From NCBI RefSeq assembly GCF_000013145.1, contig NC_007799.1:868001-932000 (forward strand): a stretch of DNA of 64,000 nucleotides. The letters are read 5' to 3'. Source of the DNA: Ehrlichia chaffeensis str. Arkansas. GTDB taxonomy: Bacteria; Pseudomonadota; Alphaproteobacteria; Rickettsiales; Anaplasmataceae. The position numbers and the translations under genes were made by a program. Shown here one piece after another: positions 49,311 through 59,609 of the stretch (position 1 is the stretch's first letter; every line of letters begins with the position of its first letter). Under the pieces are notes generated by a model that worked only from the letters and a program-made list of their open reading frames with translations, was not told the DNA's origin and ran no database searches.

Positions 49311-50612
49311 ATGGGTTTATTAGTAACTTCAGTATTTAGTATACTTATACTACTAATTTTATCTGCATTTTTTTCTGCTGCAGAAACAAGTATAACTTCA
49401 ATTAGTAGTTCACTTATCCATAAATTAATGCTACAGGGTAATAAAAGAGCCCAAATCATTAACACACTCAGTCAAAAGAAAAAGCTTGTTATAAATACTG
49501 TATTAATAGGCAATACTATTATAAACATCACTGCTTCTTCTATTGCAACAGCAATTTCTATTGAAATTTTAGGACCACAGGGGATATTATTTTCAACCGT
49601 CATTATGACATTGTTTATACTGATATTTTCTGAAGCATTACCAAAAAGCTATGCAATACTCAATCCAGAAAAAATTGCTTTAATGATATCGTGTCCCTTA
49701 TCATGTTGCGTACTCATTTTATCCCCCATAACACTATCAATACAATATATGATAGATTGTATTTTAAAAATTCTAGACATGCATAAAGATAAAGAAATCA
49801 TTTCAGCAGCAGAAGCTATGAGAAATTTAATCTCACTACATGATAGTAAAGGAACCATGCTAAAACAAGATTTAGACATGTTGAGTAGCATATTAGATTT
49901 AGCAGAAACAGAAATTTCACAAGTAATGACCCACAGGAAAAACATATTAGCTTTTAATATAGATACAAATATAAATGATCTAATAAAAAAAATATTAGCA
50001 AGCTCTCATAGTAGAATACCATTATGGAAAAATCAAGAAGATCAAATCGTAGGAGTAGTACATGTTAAAGATGTAATAACGCTAATACGGGAAAAAGGCA
50101 AAAATATTACTCAAGAAGATCTTCATAAAGTAATGACAAAACCATGGTTTGTTCCAGATACAACTCTGTTGAGTGTTCAGCTTCATAACTTCTTAAAAAA
50201 TAGAAGACATCTTGCTTTAGTAATAGATGAGTACGGAGCATTACAAGGAATAGTAACATTAGAAGATGTTATTGAAGAAATAGTTGGAGATATTACAGAT
50301 GAACATGATATTACAACAGAAGCTCCAATAAAACAAATTTGCGAAAATATATATCATATTAATGGTTCTACTTCCATTAGAGATATTAATAGGCAGTTAC
50401 GTTGGAACTTACCTGATGAAGAAGCATCAACATTGGCAGGAGCAATTGTGTATGAAGTTGAACGTATACCTGAAGAAGGCGAGGAATTTTTACTATACGG
50501 ATTGTCATTTAAAATATTAAAGAAAAGTGGTCATACCATTTCTAGTATTCAAGTTGATACATCTCCAAAAGATACATCTACTATAAAACACAAGACAGAA
50601 CAACAAACTTAA
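49311..50612 (+). CDS. CNNM/CorC/HlyC-family membrane protein
   Basis: The 433-residue protein has an N-terminal CNNM (DUF21) transmembrane domain of three or four helices starting ILILLILSAFFSAAETSITS, a CBS pair around residues 205-330 (VMTHRKNILAFNIDTN, SRIPLWK, HLALVIDEYGALQGIVTLED) and the C-terminal CorC/HlyC domain (WNLPDEEASTLAGAIVYE). The family is associated with magnesium or cobalt efflux; the old hemolysin label (TlyC) is not supported by mechanism. Length and motif order are normal. Confidence 0.93.
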   Translation: MGLLVTSVFSILILLILSAFFSAAETSITSISSSLIHKLMLQGNKRAQIINTLSQKKKLVINTVLIGNTIINITASSIATAISIEILGPQGILFSTVIMTLFILIFSEALPKSYAILNPEKIALMISCPLSCCVLILSPITLSIQYMIDCILKILDMHKDKEIISAAEAMRNLISLHDSKGTMLKQDLDMLSSILDLAETEISQVMTHRKNILAFNIDTNINDLIKKILASSHSRIPLWKNQEDQIVGVVHVKDVITLIREKGKNITQEDLHKVMTKPWFVPDTTLLSVQLHNFLKNRRHLALVIDEYGALQGIVTLEDVIEEIVGDITDEHDITTEAPIKQICENIYHINGSTSIRDINRQLRWNLPDEEASTLAGAIVYEVERIPEEGEEFLLYGLSFKILKKSGHTISSIQVDTSPKDTSTIKHKTEQQT

Positions 50613-50667
50613 CCGAGTACACGTTCAATAATAAGACCGTTATAACCAAATTACTTATAACTGCGAG

Positions 50668-51723
50668 CTAGATTTGGCATTTTTGTATAAACTCATGTAC
50701 CACTTTATCAGGATATTCACTATTTAACACAGCAGATATAACAGCTATGCCGTCAACACCAGTTCCAATTACTGAATCCACATTTGACAAATTAATGCCA
50801 CCAATAGCCACAATTTTATAAGGTAAATTCTTAACCCAATAATTAAGTAAATCTGTACCCTGTGGCATAAAATTCATGTTTTTTAATGTAGTAGGAAAAA
50901 TAGGGCCAAAAGCAATATATGAAGGACGTATATATTTCGCTATTGCTAATTCATGATAACAATGGGTACTAATACCTAGTCTCAATCCTGCATTATATAT
51001 TTCATTAAAGTTTGCACTCCTCAAGTCCTCCTGTCCTAAATGCACTCCATAAGCTTTATACTTTACTGCAAACTGCCAATAATCATTCACAAACAATTTT
51101 ACACCATTTTGATTTGCAATATGTACACCTTCCTTTATTTTATACTCTACTTCTTCTATTGGTTCATTTTTAATTCTCAGCTGTACTACTTTAACCCCTA
51201 AATTAATTACATACTTCAACCAAAATAGATCTGGCACTATTTGGTAAAAACCTACAGGATCAAGCATAGGATGAAAATTTTTATCAAAATAATAATCTTT
51301 ATTAAGCGTAATAATAGGGAAATACCTTTCATCTAAAAAACTAGCATCTTCAACAGATTGATTAGCAGAAGCTCTTGCTATAATTAAAGCATCCTTTTGC
51401 AAGTCAGCAGCATTTAAACACTTACTTACTAACACAGATGCTTTATATGCAGACAAGAAATTTTCTTTACCATTACATGACACTCCGTTATATAAAAACC
51501 ATAAGCCTTCCATACCATTAAAGTAATAGTCCCAACATCTGCCATATTTCTGACTTGCAACATTAATAACATATATGCTCTTTTTTTTTATAGAGTATAG
51601 AGAGTTGACACTTCTAACAATATCATCAAGATCTTCTAATTGAGTAGTACAACAGTATTGTATTAAATCTCTTTTATCTACAATGCAGACTTCACTAAAA
51701 TCATTTTCAGACATAAAATTCAA
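50668..51723 (-). CDS. thiE: Thiamine-phosphate synthase-like protein with N-terminal extra domain
   Basis: The C-terminal 200 residues are a ThiE barrel: VVQLRIKNEP (family VQLR-K), VKLFVNDYWQFAV (family LFINDR), YGVHLGQEDL (GVHLGQ-D), LGISTHCYHE (G-S-H) and YIAFGPIFPTTLK (Y---GP-FPT-TK), then AIGGINLSN. ThiE joins the pyrimidine and thiazole halves of thiamine phosphate. The Arg of INDR is Tyr here, which may lower activity. The first 150 residues are extra; GKENFLSAYKASVLV near residue 85 loosely recalls the GDTF end of ThiD-type kinases, so a decayed ThiD-ThiE fusion is possible. Confidence 0.8.
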   Translation of the reverse strand: MNFMSENDFSEVCIVDKRDLIQYCCTTQLEDLDDIVRSVNSLYSIKKKSIYVINVASQKYGRCWDYYFNGMEGLWFLYNGVSCNGKENFLSAYKASVLVSKCLNAADLQKDALIIARASANQSVEDASFLDERYFPIITLNKDYYFDKNFHPMLDPVGFYQIVPDLFWLKYVINLGVKVVQLRIKNEPIEEVEYKIKEGVHIANQNGVKLFVNDYWQFAVKYKAYGVHLGQEDLRSANFNEIYNAGLRLGISTHCYHELAIAKYIRPSYIAFGPIFPTTLKNMNFMPQGTDLLNYWVKNLPYKIVAIGGINLSNVDSVIGTGVDGIAVISAVLNSEYPDKVVHEFIQKCQI

Positions 51724-51835
51724 AAGCTATAATATCAAATCCACATTAGGATATAATGAAAAATTACATAAAATCACTAAAAACACAATATACGACATAA
51801 CATATTTTAAAGAATTACTGAATTCATAACTTGCT

Positions 51836-51877
51836 AAAACGCATATTTTAACCATAACAATAAATTAGATAAACTTG
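51836..51877 (+). repeat. 38-bp dispersed repeat, copy 1
   Basis: TAAAACGCATATTTTAAC followed by (C/T)ATAACAATAAATTAGATAAA occurs here and again at 56809-56847 with one or two changes. The rest of 51724-52080 shows nothing I recognise. Confidence 0.75.
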
Positions 51878-52084
51878 ATTATATCCAAAATAGAGAATCA
51901 CTACACAATAAATACATATTAGCTTATTGTTACACATTCTATCCCTACTAAAATCAACATTATTGTACTAAAAACATATATCTCACTACAAAATCACTAA
52001 AACACAACTTGCATTAATACTCCATAAGTTAAATTAGATATTCCACAGGCAGATAACAAACAATATACCTCTATTATTAAGGTT

Positions 52085-52690
52085 GCATTTTATTAAAATA
52101 CTGAATAATTGTTGCTGATATTTCTTCAACAAACTTTTGTGTAACATCTATAATAGGCCAGCCATTTCGTGAACACATATCTTTTTTGTTCTTTAATTTC
52201 ACCAATACATGCTCGTAATCAATATACTGAATAAGTTAAATTAGATATTCCACAGGCAGATCATGAACAATGTACCTCTATTATTAAGGTTGCATTTTAT
52301 TAAAATACTGAATAATTGTTGCTGATATTTCTTCAACAAACTTTTGTGTAACATCTATAATAGGCCAGCCATTTTGAACACATATCCTTTTTGTTTCTTT
52401 AATTCCATCAATACATGCTCGTAATCAACACACTGAATAAGTTAAATTAGATATTCCACAGGCAGATCATGAACAATGTACCTCTATTATTAATGTTGCA
52501 TCTTATTAAAATACTGAATAATTGTCGCTGCTATTTCTTCAACAGACTTTTGTGTAACATCTATAATAGGCCAGCCATTTTGAACACATATCCTTTTTGT
52601 TTCTTTAATTTCCATCAATACATGCTCGTAATCAACATACTGATAATTATTTTGATTCTTCATAGAAACTAACCTAGTCCTCCTTATCTC
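52085..52690 (-). repeat. 206-bp tandem copies of the ppsR 3' end
   Basis: TAATAGGCCAGCCATT starts at 52151, 52358 and 52564 (periods 207 and 206). The copy at 52564 is inside ppsR; the other two, after its stop, repeat its last 40-50 codons with small indels. Confidence 0.92.
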
Positions 52691-53311
52691 TATTAATCGG
52701 TCAATATCAATAGTTAAACCAACAATAAGCTTATTTTTCATATTTGATAAGTCCACAGATAAATTAATAGAGTGTACTAATGGTATATTTACTACCCTAT
52801 ATCCACGATAAGCTAAGTATATACTGGTAGGAGATTTTGAAGTCCTAGAAACACCTAAAATAATTATATCAGCTTGGTCTATATCCCAAAGATTTTGCCC
52901 ATCATCATGTGCAATGGTATAATTAATTGCATCTATACGTGTAAAATACTCATCATCTAATCCAATGTTAGTACTAATATATGGATCTTTCTTAATATGC
53001 AAATAACAAGAAATTTCCCTAATAACATGTGACAATACAGGAATACATGGTATTTCTTGTGCACCAGCTTTCTGCTTTAAATATCTTCTTAATTCATCAT
53101 CAAACATCGTATACATAATAAAATTATATTTATCCTTTTCAATTAATGACATTATTTTATCTATCTGCTCATTATTATTAATAAACGACCAGACAAATTC
53201 ATTAACCTCTACAGATCTAAAATGCTCTAGTGCAGACCTGGCTACTGATGCAACAGTCTCGCATGTAGAATCAGAAATTAAGTGCAGATTTAAAGTAACA
53301 GAAGTGCTCAT
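52490..53311 (-). CDS. ppsR: Pyruvate phosphate dikinase regulatory protein
   Basis: This DUF299 protein is an ADP-dependent kinase and phosphorylase that switches pyruvate phosphate dikinase or PEP synthase off and on. The 273-residue product has [15 protein letters not shown] at the N-terminus (family SDSTGET, with Cys replacing Gly), the P-loop [17 protein letters not shown] at about residues 151-167 and the C-terminal [21 protein letters not shown]. Its coding 3' end is repeated twice downstream, but this copy is complete. Confidence 0.92.
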   Translation of the reverse strand: MSTSVTLNLHLISDSTCETVASVARSALEHFRSVEVNEFVWSFINNNEQIDKIMSLIEKDKYNFIMYTMFDDELRRYLKQKAGAQEIPCIPVLSHVIREISCYLHIKKDPYISTNIGLDDEYFTRIDAINYTIAHDDGQNLWDIDQADIIILGVSRTSKSPTSIYLAYRGYRVVNIPLVHSINLSVDLSNMKNKLIVGLTIDIDRLIEIRRTRLVSMKNQNNYQYVDYEHVLMEIKETKRICVQNGWPIIDVTQKSVEEIAATIIQYFNKMQH

Positions 53312-53785
53312 ATAAAATAGATTACTAATACAATATAAAAATTGACAACCACTCCCAAAAAAATTTATTCTTATTTAGTATACATACATAAAAGGAATAA
53401 AAGTAAGTAATTTTAAATATAAATTTCTTATAAAAATCCTGGTTCATAACTCACATAATACATTTTAATATTAAAATCATTATTGATATAGACTAGTTTC
53501 AATACCCAAAATTAACAGAACATAGCCACACACATAAAAATTTAATACTAACATTTACATTAACAACAACTATATAATTTACTATTAACCTTATAAGAAG
53601 AACTATAAATAAATTTTAGTGATATCTAAGAACTCAGACAAATATCAATCAACTGCATTTTCTTTCTAAACGAACCTACACAACTTACTATCTTATATTT
53701 AGTCACCTATCTAACTATACATATCTTTCAATACGGAACATAGGAAAGCAACATCTAACTATAGCAAACTTACTTAAACAAAAAC
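53312..53785. other. Non-coding stretch, nothing recognised
   Basis: AT-rich gap between ppsR and trhO; no ORF, repeat or RNA gene supported. Confidence 0.4.
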
Positions 53786-54613
53786 TTATATTTTTACATT
53801 TTCCTTACAGTTAAAACATAATACATGTCCTCGAGTTATCGATTTCATTTCTTCTGGAGTCACACAAACATCACATGATACACATTTCACATGAGCAGGA
53901 ACTAATTTATTATCAACTGCAATTCTATCATCAAAAGTAAAACAATCACCTTCCCAAAGACTATTTTTATTTTGAGTACTCTTAAAATACTCTAATATTC
54001 CTCCTTTTAAATGATATACCTTACTGAAACCTAAATCTTTCATAAAAGCAGTAGATTTTTCACATCTAATACCACCTGTACAATACATAGCTATAATAGG
54101 GTCTTGATCTACTTTATTAGATGCCCAAGAAATAGCCCATTCTGGAAAATCACGGAAACACTTTGTCTGAGGATTTATTGCATTCTTAAACTTTCCAAAA
54201 TTTATCTCATAAGTATTTCTAGTATCTATAGTATAAACATCAGATCTAGAAATTAAATCATCCCAATCCTGCGGACTTACATATTCCCCACAAACAGAAT
54301 TATCAAAATCTTCAATACCTAGACATACTAACTCCTTTCTTAACTTGACTTTCATTTTGGAGAAAGGATTATGCATAGCAAAACTTTTATGATATCGAAT
54401 ATCTTTTAACCTATCATCTAGATTCAAAAAAGAGAAAAACTCATCTAAAGAGCTCTGTTTATCAGCTGCTATTGTAGCATTAATTCCCTGTTCAGCTAAA
54501 ATTATAGTACCCTTTATACTATGTTGTACACAAAACTCCTTTAATACAGGTTGAATATCATAATAGTTAGACAAATGTACAAAACGATAAAAAGTTGAAA
54601 CTACGTACCCCAT
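53786..54613 (-). CDS. trhO: tRNA uridine(34) hydroxylase, rhodanese family
   Basis: TrhO makes 5-hydroxyuridine at position 34 of tRNAs using oxygen. I chose ATG 54613 (275 residues, [12 protein letters not shown]) because a strong promoter lies at 54647-54675, inside the longer frame from 54688. The N-terminal ferredoxin-like part has [16 protein letters not shown]; the rhodanese part has [16 protein letters not shown] and the active-site Cys in [12 protein letters not shown] (about residue 190). The C-terminus has two Cys pairs (CVSCDVC and CFNC), probably binding zinc. Confidence 0.92.
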   Translation of the reverse strand: MGYVVSTFYRFVHLSNYYDIQPVLKEFCVQHSIKGTIILAEQGINATIAADKQSSLDEFFSFLNLDDRLKDIRYHKSFAMHNPFSKMKVKLRKELVCLGIEDFDNSVCGEYVSPQDWDDLISRSDVYTIDTRNTYEINFGKFKNAINPQTKCFRDFPEWAISWASNKVDQDPIIAMYCTGGIRCEKSTAFMKDLGFSKVYHLKGGILEYFKSTQNKNSLWEGDCFTFDDRIAVDNKLVPAHVKCVSCDVCVTPEEMKSITRGHVLCFNCKENVKI

Positions 54614-54646
54614 ATTATGTTTCTCTTTAATCCTCCAACACACTCT

Positions 54647-54675
54647 AATATATTTTATAAAGGCAATACTGTCAA
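54647..54675 (-). promoter_or_regulatory. Promoter for trhO
   Basis: Minus strand: consensus TTGACA, 17-bp spacer, TATATT; the -10 ends 33 bp before ATG 54613 and decides that start. Confidence 0.65.
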
Positions 54676-54688
54676 TTAAGCTTAACAA

Positions 54689-55019
54689 TCAACCATACAT
54701 GTTTACTATTATACATTAAAAAAAATACCACATGGTATTTGCATATTCTATTAATAGAGAACTATTAGTATATAACATAAGTACCTATAATATATCTTCG
54801 ACAAGTAAAATCTCTAAGTCTCTATTTTATATTAACTAGGATAGATGTGTTAGTACAGTATATCTTACTGCACAAATGCATTTAATAAATATTATTAATA
54901 CATAGCTCTAATGATTTAACAACTATTTAATTAATATTTTTAAGAAGAAAACACATAAAACATTATATTTAACATACCGTATCATATATTAATACATACA
55001 AACCCATATCAATAGCCAA
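54689..55019. other. Non-coding stretch, nothing recognised
   Basis: AT-rich gap between trhO and the end of fmt; nothing supported. Confidence 0.4.
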
Positions 55020-55931
55020 TCAAGTAATAGAACTATTTGAAATACTATAACCATGTATAAAATCATTAATGCTACATGGATTTTTCCCTTCCAATTGCAC
55101 TATAAGTGGAATTAAAACACCGTTTTTACATTTAATATGCATATGAGAATTAATCACTGTCCCAGGCTTTAAATTTTGCAAATCACTATCAGGACAATAA
55201 TTAGCCTTTAATATTCTGAGTCTTTTATCATTGAAAAATAAAAAAGCTTTAGGATACAAAGCTCTAATTTTTCTACATATAACCTGAGCTTCCTCATTAC
55301 AGTCTATATGAAAATCTATTATTTTATTCGTATATGTAGCATCATTAGCATTTTGTTTAATAGGAACCAAATGATCAATATTATTAAGCACTTCAATTAA
55401 CATTGAACTTCCTAAGTTAGATAGTTTTTGGCTTAAAGTATCAATGTTATCTTGTTCATCTATAGGAATATCCCTTTGCAGCAGAATATCTCCTTCATCC
55501 CATAGCTCATTCATTTGCATAATGGTAACTCCAGTTTGTTCGTCACCTGACAGAATTGCATAATGTATAGGTGCTGCTCCACGCCATCTTGGCAACAAGG
55601 ATGGATGTATATTTATGCATCCGTACTTAGGTATCGATAACACAGCCTCTGGAATAATTAACCCATATGCAACTACTACAATGACATCTGGATTTAATGC
55701 AAAAATTTTTTCTTGCTCATAATCATGCTTTAAAGATTTTGGAGTATTGACCTCTATATTATTTTGCTCTGCAATAATATGTATAGGTGTTTTAGTAAGC
55801 ACCTTTCCTCTCCTTCCAGCAGGTTTAGGAAGCCTTGTATACACAGCAATAACTTCGTGATCTTTTTCTTCTAGAAGAGCACATAGAGCCGGTACAGAAA
55901 ATTCGGGAGAACCCATAAATATTATTTTCAT
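55020..55931 (-). CDS. fmt: Methionyl-tRNA formyltransferase
   Basis: Fmt formylates the initiator Met-tRNA from 10-formyl-tetrahydrofolate. ATG 55931 gives the family start MKIIFMGSPEFSVPALCAL; an ATG four codons earlier is possible. The 303-residue product has the active-site segment NIHPSLLPRWRGAAPIHYAI (Asn, His near residue 108), the following GVTIMQMNELWDEGDIL with the catalytic Asp, and a C-terminal OB-type domain of usual size. Confidence 0.96.
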   Translation of the reverse strand: MKIIFMGSPEFSVPALCALLEEKDHEVIAVYTRLPKPAGRRGKVLTKTPIHIIAEQNNIEVNTPKSLKHDYEQEKIFALNPDVIVVVAYGLIIPEAVLSIPKYGCINIHPSLLPRWRGAAPIHYAILSGDEQTGVTIMQMNELWDEGDILLQRDIPIDEQDNIDTLSQKLSNLGSSMLIEVLNNIDHLVPIKQNANDATYTNKIIDFHIDCNEEAQVICRKIRALYPKAFLFFNDKRLRILKANYCPDSDLQNLKPGTVINSHMHIKCKNGVLIPLIVQLEGKNPCSINDFIHGYSISNSSIT

Positions 55932-56231
55932 AGCAAAATACATTCAGTTATATACAGCCTATTTATATTAAATATATAAATAAGGCAAGCTTGTCCCACC
56001 TAATCTTTCACTTGATACAAAAAAAAATTATATACACAATTGTACCAATCTTCCCACTCATAAAACTACACATGTAACATTAAGAGAACCATAAAGATAA
56101 ATTTATACTGTAACTGCTGTTAGATATACCCAAATATACAATTTGTAAGAAATGACACTAATTATCAACATCTCACTATTGAAGGATAATACAGTACATA
56201 TTTAGAATATTTTTAAAAGAAATTTACAAGT

Positions 56232-56305
56232 AGGGCTGGTAGGACTTGAACCTACGGCCATATCGTTATGAGCGATCCGCTCCAACCAACTGAGCTACAG
56301 CCCCA
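56232..56305 (-). tRNA. tRNA with CAU anticodon (Ile2 or Met)
   Basis: The minus strand folds as a 74-nt tRNA: acceptor GGGGCTG with CAGCCCT (one G-U), D arm GCTCAGTTGGTTGGAGC, anticodon loop CTCATAA and T arm GTAGG-TTCAAGT-CCTAC. CCA is not encoded (ACT follows). The acceptor resembles the tRNA-Ile that reads AUA after lysidine modification more than elongator tRNA-Met, but this cannot be settled by eye. It stands alone between lon and fmt. Confidence 0.92.
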
Positions 56306-56639
56306 TAATTATTAAATACAGACAATGTATCTTGTATCATATACAACAGTAATTTACAATAAAAAATTAACGCTGTAACACTTTAAAACTATTACTAAAA
56401 ATATTATTAAGCAATCCTAACATACTTAACTGTTATACCATCAAGAATAAAACAATTTAAATATACCTTATCAGACTATACACTATTTATACCTACACAA
56501 ACATAGTAAACTAAGTAAATTTACTAATTGTAGTTTTATAATATATCCACAACACTTTCCACATTAAATACTTATAAACTTAACTTACAAAGCCACCTAC
56601 TATTATAAACAGCAATTCAAGTTTTAATCAGATTTCAAT

Positions 56640-57015
56640 ATTCTCAATTATAATAGCTATTTCTATACTAAACATAATTATAGTTTGTTGAACGAAAAAT
56701 TACTATGTCGAAACTATATGGATTTATATTATACCAATTACTTTAATTTATAAAACTATCCAATACTGCACAAACAATAGCCCACAAACCTACTAACAGC
56801 ACTTGTTAAAACGCATATTTTAACTATAACAATAAATTAGATAAATAGGTCATTACACTTATAATAGCCATTTTCTATACTAAACAATAATTATAATTTG
56901 TTGAACGAAAAACCACTATGTTGGGCCAATATGGATTTATATTACACCAATTACTTTAACTTACAAAATTATCCAATACTGCACTAAACAACAACACACA
57001 AACCTATTAATAGCA
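56640..57015. repeat. 213-bp tandem duplication in the lon-tRNA gap
   Basis: TTTGTTGAACGAAAAA occurs at 56684 and 56897 with matching flanks (TAATAGC-ATTT-CTATACTAAACA, ATGGATTTATATTA-ACCAATTACTTTAA). The two copies differ by small indels. Inside it, 56809-56847 is the second copy of the dispersed repeat at 51836. The rest of 56306-57191 shows nothing I recognise. Confidence 0.85.
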
Positions 57016-57191
57016 GGTCATTACATTGAATATTTCACATCGTATAGACCACAAAAATATATGTTGTTGCCTCAAATTCTCAACTCTATCATTGTATGAT
57101 ATCACTACTTATCATTTAACTTATAAGTTACTTATTACAATACTAAAACGACAATCAAAATCAATATTCATAAGCAAAATATACATGCACT

Positions 57192-59600
57192 CTAATGTTG
57201 CACTGCATCTAAATCATCAATTTCAACCATATCCTGCGTTACAATGTGATCTTGCTTTACAATATCAACAATCTGCCGCGTTAAGGCTGCACTAATTACT
57301 TCATCAACATTAGATACAAAAACTAGTTCTAATCCTTCCTTAATATTATCTGGAATCTCTACAATATCTTTTTCATTTCTAGATGGTAATATAACAGTTT
57401 TGATACCACTTCTTAATGCAGCTAATAACTTTTCACGTAAACCACCAATAGGAAGAACTCTTCCCCTTAAAGTTACTTCACCAGTCATAGCAACAGTATT
57501 CTTTACTGGAATATTAGTCATCAATGATACAATAGAAGTACACATAGCTATCCCTGCTGATGGACCATCTTTAGGAACAGCACCCTCAGGAACATGAACA
57601 TGTATATCATTTTCTAAAAACTTCTTAGGATTTATTCCAAAATTTAAGCATCTAGAACGTACATAACTATATGCAGCTTTGACAGATTCCTGCATTATTT
57701 CACCTAACTTACCAGTATATTTTACTTCACCTTTACCAGACATTAACACCGATTCTATTGTTAATATATCCCCTCCTGAATCAGTATAGGCTAACCCTGT
57801 AACCATACCTACTAGATCTTCTTCTTCTATTACACCGAAAGAAAATTTTCGCACACCTGCATACTTTTCGATATTATCCATATCTACACAGATACTTTTT
57901 ACTTCCTTATTAACTAATATTTCCTTTACTGCTTTCCTCATAAGGCTAGCAATCTCTCTCTTAAAACTTCGTACACCACTTTCTCTAGTATACATCCTTA
58001 TAAGATGATATATTGCATTATCAGAAATGCTCCATTCTTTTTCCTGTAACCCATGATCTTTATATAACTTTGGTATTAGATGCGTTTTAGCAATTTCTAA
58101 CTTCTCATTCTCCGTATATCCAGATATATTGATTATCTCCATACGGTCAATTAACGGCTTACTTAAGTTTAAAGTATTTGCTGTCGCAATAAACATAACA
58201 TTCGAAAGATCAAACTCTACCTCTATGTAGTGATCAACAAAATGCTTATTATGCTCAGGATCTAATACCTCAAGCAATGCAGCTGTAGGATCTCCTCGGA
58301 AATCAGAACCTATTTTATCTATTTCATCTAAAAGGAATAAGGGATTACATGTTTTTGCTTTCTTCATTTCTTTAATAATCTTACCTGGCATCGCCCCTAC
58401 GTAAGTTCTACGATGTCCCCTTATTTCTGATTCATCATGTATTCCCCCTAAAGACATATGTATAAAATTTCTACCCGTTGCCTCAGCAATTGACCTAGCA
58501 AGCGATGTTTTACCCACACCAGGAGGTCCAACTAAACATAATATAGGGCCTTTAGGCTTTTTAAGACGCTTTAAAACAGCTAAAAATTCCAAAATTCTTT
58601 CTTTTATTTTATCCATTCCATAATGATTATTATCTAAAATTTTTATGGAATTACTCATGTTAATTTTTGAATTTGAATATTTACCCCATGGCAAATCAAG
58701 AACCCAATGAAGATAGCTAGATATTATATTAGCTTCAGGAGACATAAAATTCATCTTTTTATATCTCTTTAAATCGGTCATAAGACGTTCTTTAGCTTCA
58801 TCAGATAGTGGTGTAGAATTTATTCTCTTCTCAAATTCGCTAGCAGAGTCTATGTCTACGCTAGAACTATCACTTTCCTCTAGTTCTTTTTGTATAGCTT
58901 TTAACTGCTCATTTAAATAATACACTTTTTGAGTCGTTTCAAACTGAGATTTAACACGGTTACGGATTTTCTTTTGAACATTTAATACACTAATTTCTAG
59001 CTTTAAGAAGTCATATATTTTCTCTAATCTTTTAGTCACATTGAAAGTTTCAAGAACTATCTGTTTATCTGAAATCTTTATACTTAGATGTGAAGCTATA
59101 ATATCTGCTAAGTGACTTAATTCTTTCATATCATAAATTGATGCTGCAGCTTCTGCTTGTATTTTTTTGCTCAATTTATTCCAATTATCAAATTCACTTA
59201 ATACTGATCTTTTTAATGCCTCAAGTTTATCATCAATTACTAAATCTGTATCCTCACGTACAACAGATACATATGCTTTAAAAAACAGATTATCTTCAAT
59301 AATTTCTAGCGCTTTAGCTCTACTTTCTCCTTTGATTAAAATTTTGACAGCACCATCAGGAAGCCTTAACAATTGAACAACCTCTGCTACTATTCCTACT
59401 TTATATAAATCATCAGCAGTAGGATTATCAACAGACCCATCAATTTGAGTTAATAATAAAATTTTACAATTATTATGCTGAGCAGCATACTCTAAAGCAT
59501 TAATAGATCTTTCTCTTCCAACAAATAACGGTATTACTACTTGAGGAAATACTATAGTATCACGTAGCGTGAGTACTGGTAGTAAAGTTTTATTTTTCAT
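57192..59600 (-). CDS. lon: ATP-dependent protease Lon
   Basis: Lon degrades misfolded and regulatory proteins as a cytosolic hexamer. The 802-residue product has the N-terminal substrate domain (LPVLTLRDTIVFPQVVIPL), the AAA+ module with Walker A GPPGVGKTSLARSIA (about residues 354-368) and Walker B NPLFLLDEIDKI, and the protease domain with catalytic Ser in PKDGPSAGIAM and Lys in IGGLREKLLAALRSG. It follows clpX by 9 bp and ends the tig-clpP-clpX-lon run. Confidence 0.98.
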   Translation of the reverse strand: MKNKTLLPVLTLRDTIVFPQVVIPLFVGRERSINALEYAAQHNNCKILLLTQIDGSVDNPTADDLYKVGIVAEVVQLLRLPDGAVKILIKGESRAKALEIIEDNLFFKAYVSVVREDTDLVIDDKLEALKRSVLSEFDNWNKLSKKIQAEAAASIYDMKELSHLADIIASHLSIKISDKQIVLETFNVTKRLEKIYDFLKLEISVLNVQKKIRNRVKSQFETTQKVYYLNEQLKAIQKELEESDSSSVDIDSASEFEKRINSTPLSDEAKERLMTDLKRYKKMNFMSPEANIISSYLHWVLDLPWGKYSNSKINMSNSIKILDNNHYGMDKIKERILEFLAVLKRLKKPKGPILCLVGPPGVGKTSLARSIAEATGRNFIHMSLGGIHDESEIRGHRRTYVGAMPGKIIKEMKKAKTCNPLFLLDEIDKIGSDFRGDPTAALLEVLDPEHNKHFVDHYIEVEFDLSNVMFIATANTLNLSKPLIDRMEIINISGYTENEKLEIAKTHLIPKLYKDHGLQEKEWSISDNAIYHLIRMYTRESGVRSFKREIASLMRKAVKEILVNKEVKSICVDMDNIEKYAGVRKFSFGVIEEEDLVGMVTGLAYTDSGGDILTIESVLMSGKGEVKYTGKLGEIMQESVKAAYSYVRSRCLNFGINPKKFLENDIHVHVPEGAVPKDGPSAGIAMCTSIVSLMTNIPVKNTVAMTGEVTLRGRVLPIGGLREKLLAALRSGIKTVILPSRNEKDIVEIPDNIKEGLELVFVSNVDEVISAALTRQIVDIVKQDHIVTQDMVEIDDLDAVQH

Positions 59601-59609
59601 ATAATACCT

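Noticed and set aside
49311-50612. Hemolysin (TlyC) as the function of the CorC/HlyC protein
   Set aside because: The domain layout is CNNM-CBS-CorC, which points to an ion-transport family; the haemolysin name is historical.
52469-52672. 67-codon plus-strand frame opposite the end of ppsR
   Set aside because: It lies in the 206-bp repeat antisense to ppsR with no supporting signals.
54614-54688. Upstream extension of trhO by 25 codons
   Set aside because: The extension contains the -35/-10 promoter and does not resemble the TrhO N-terminus.
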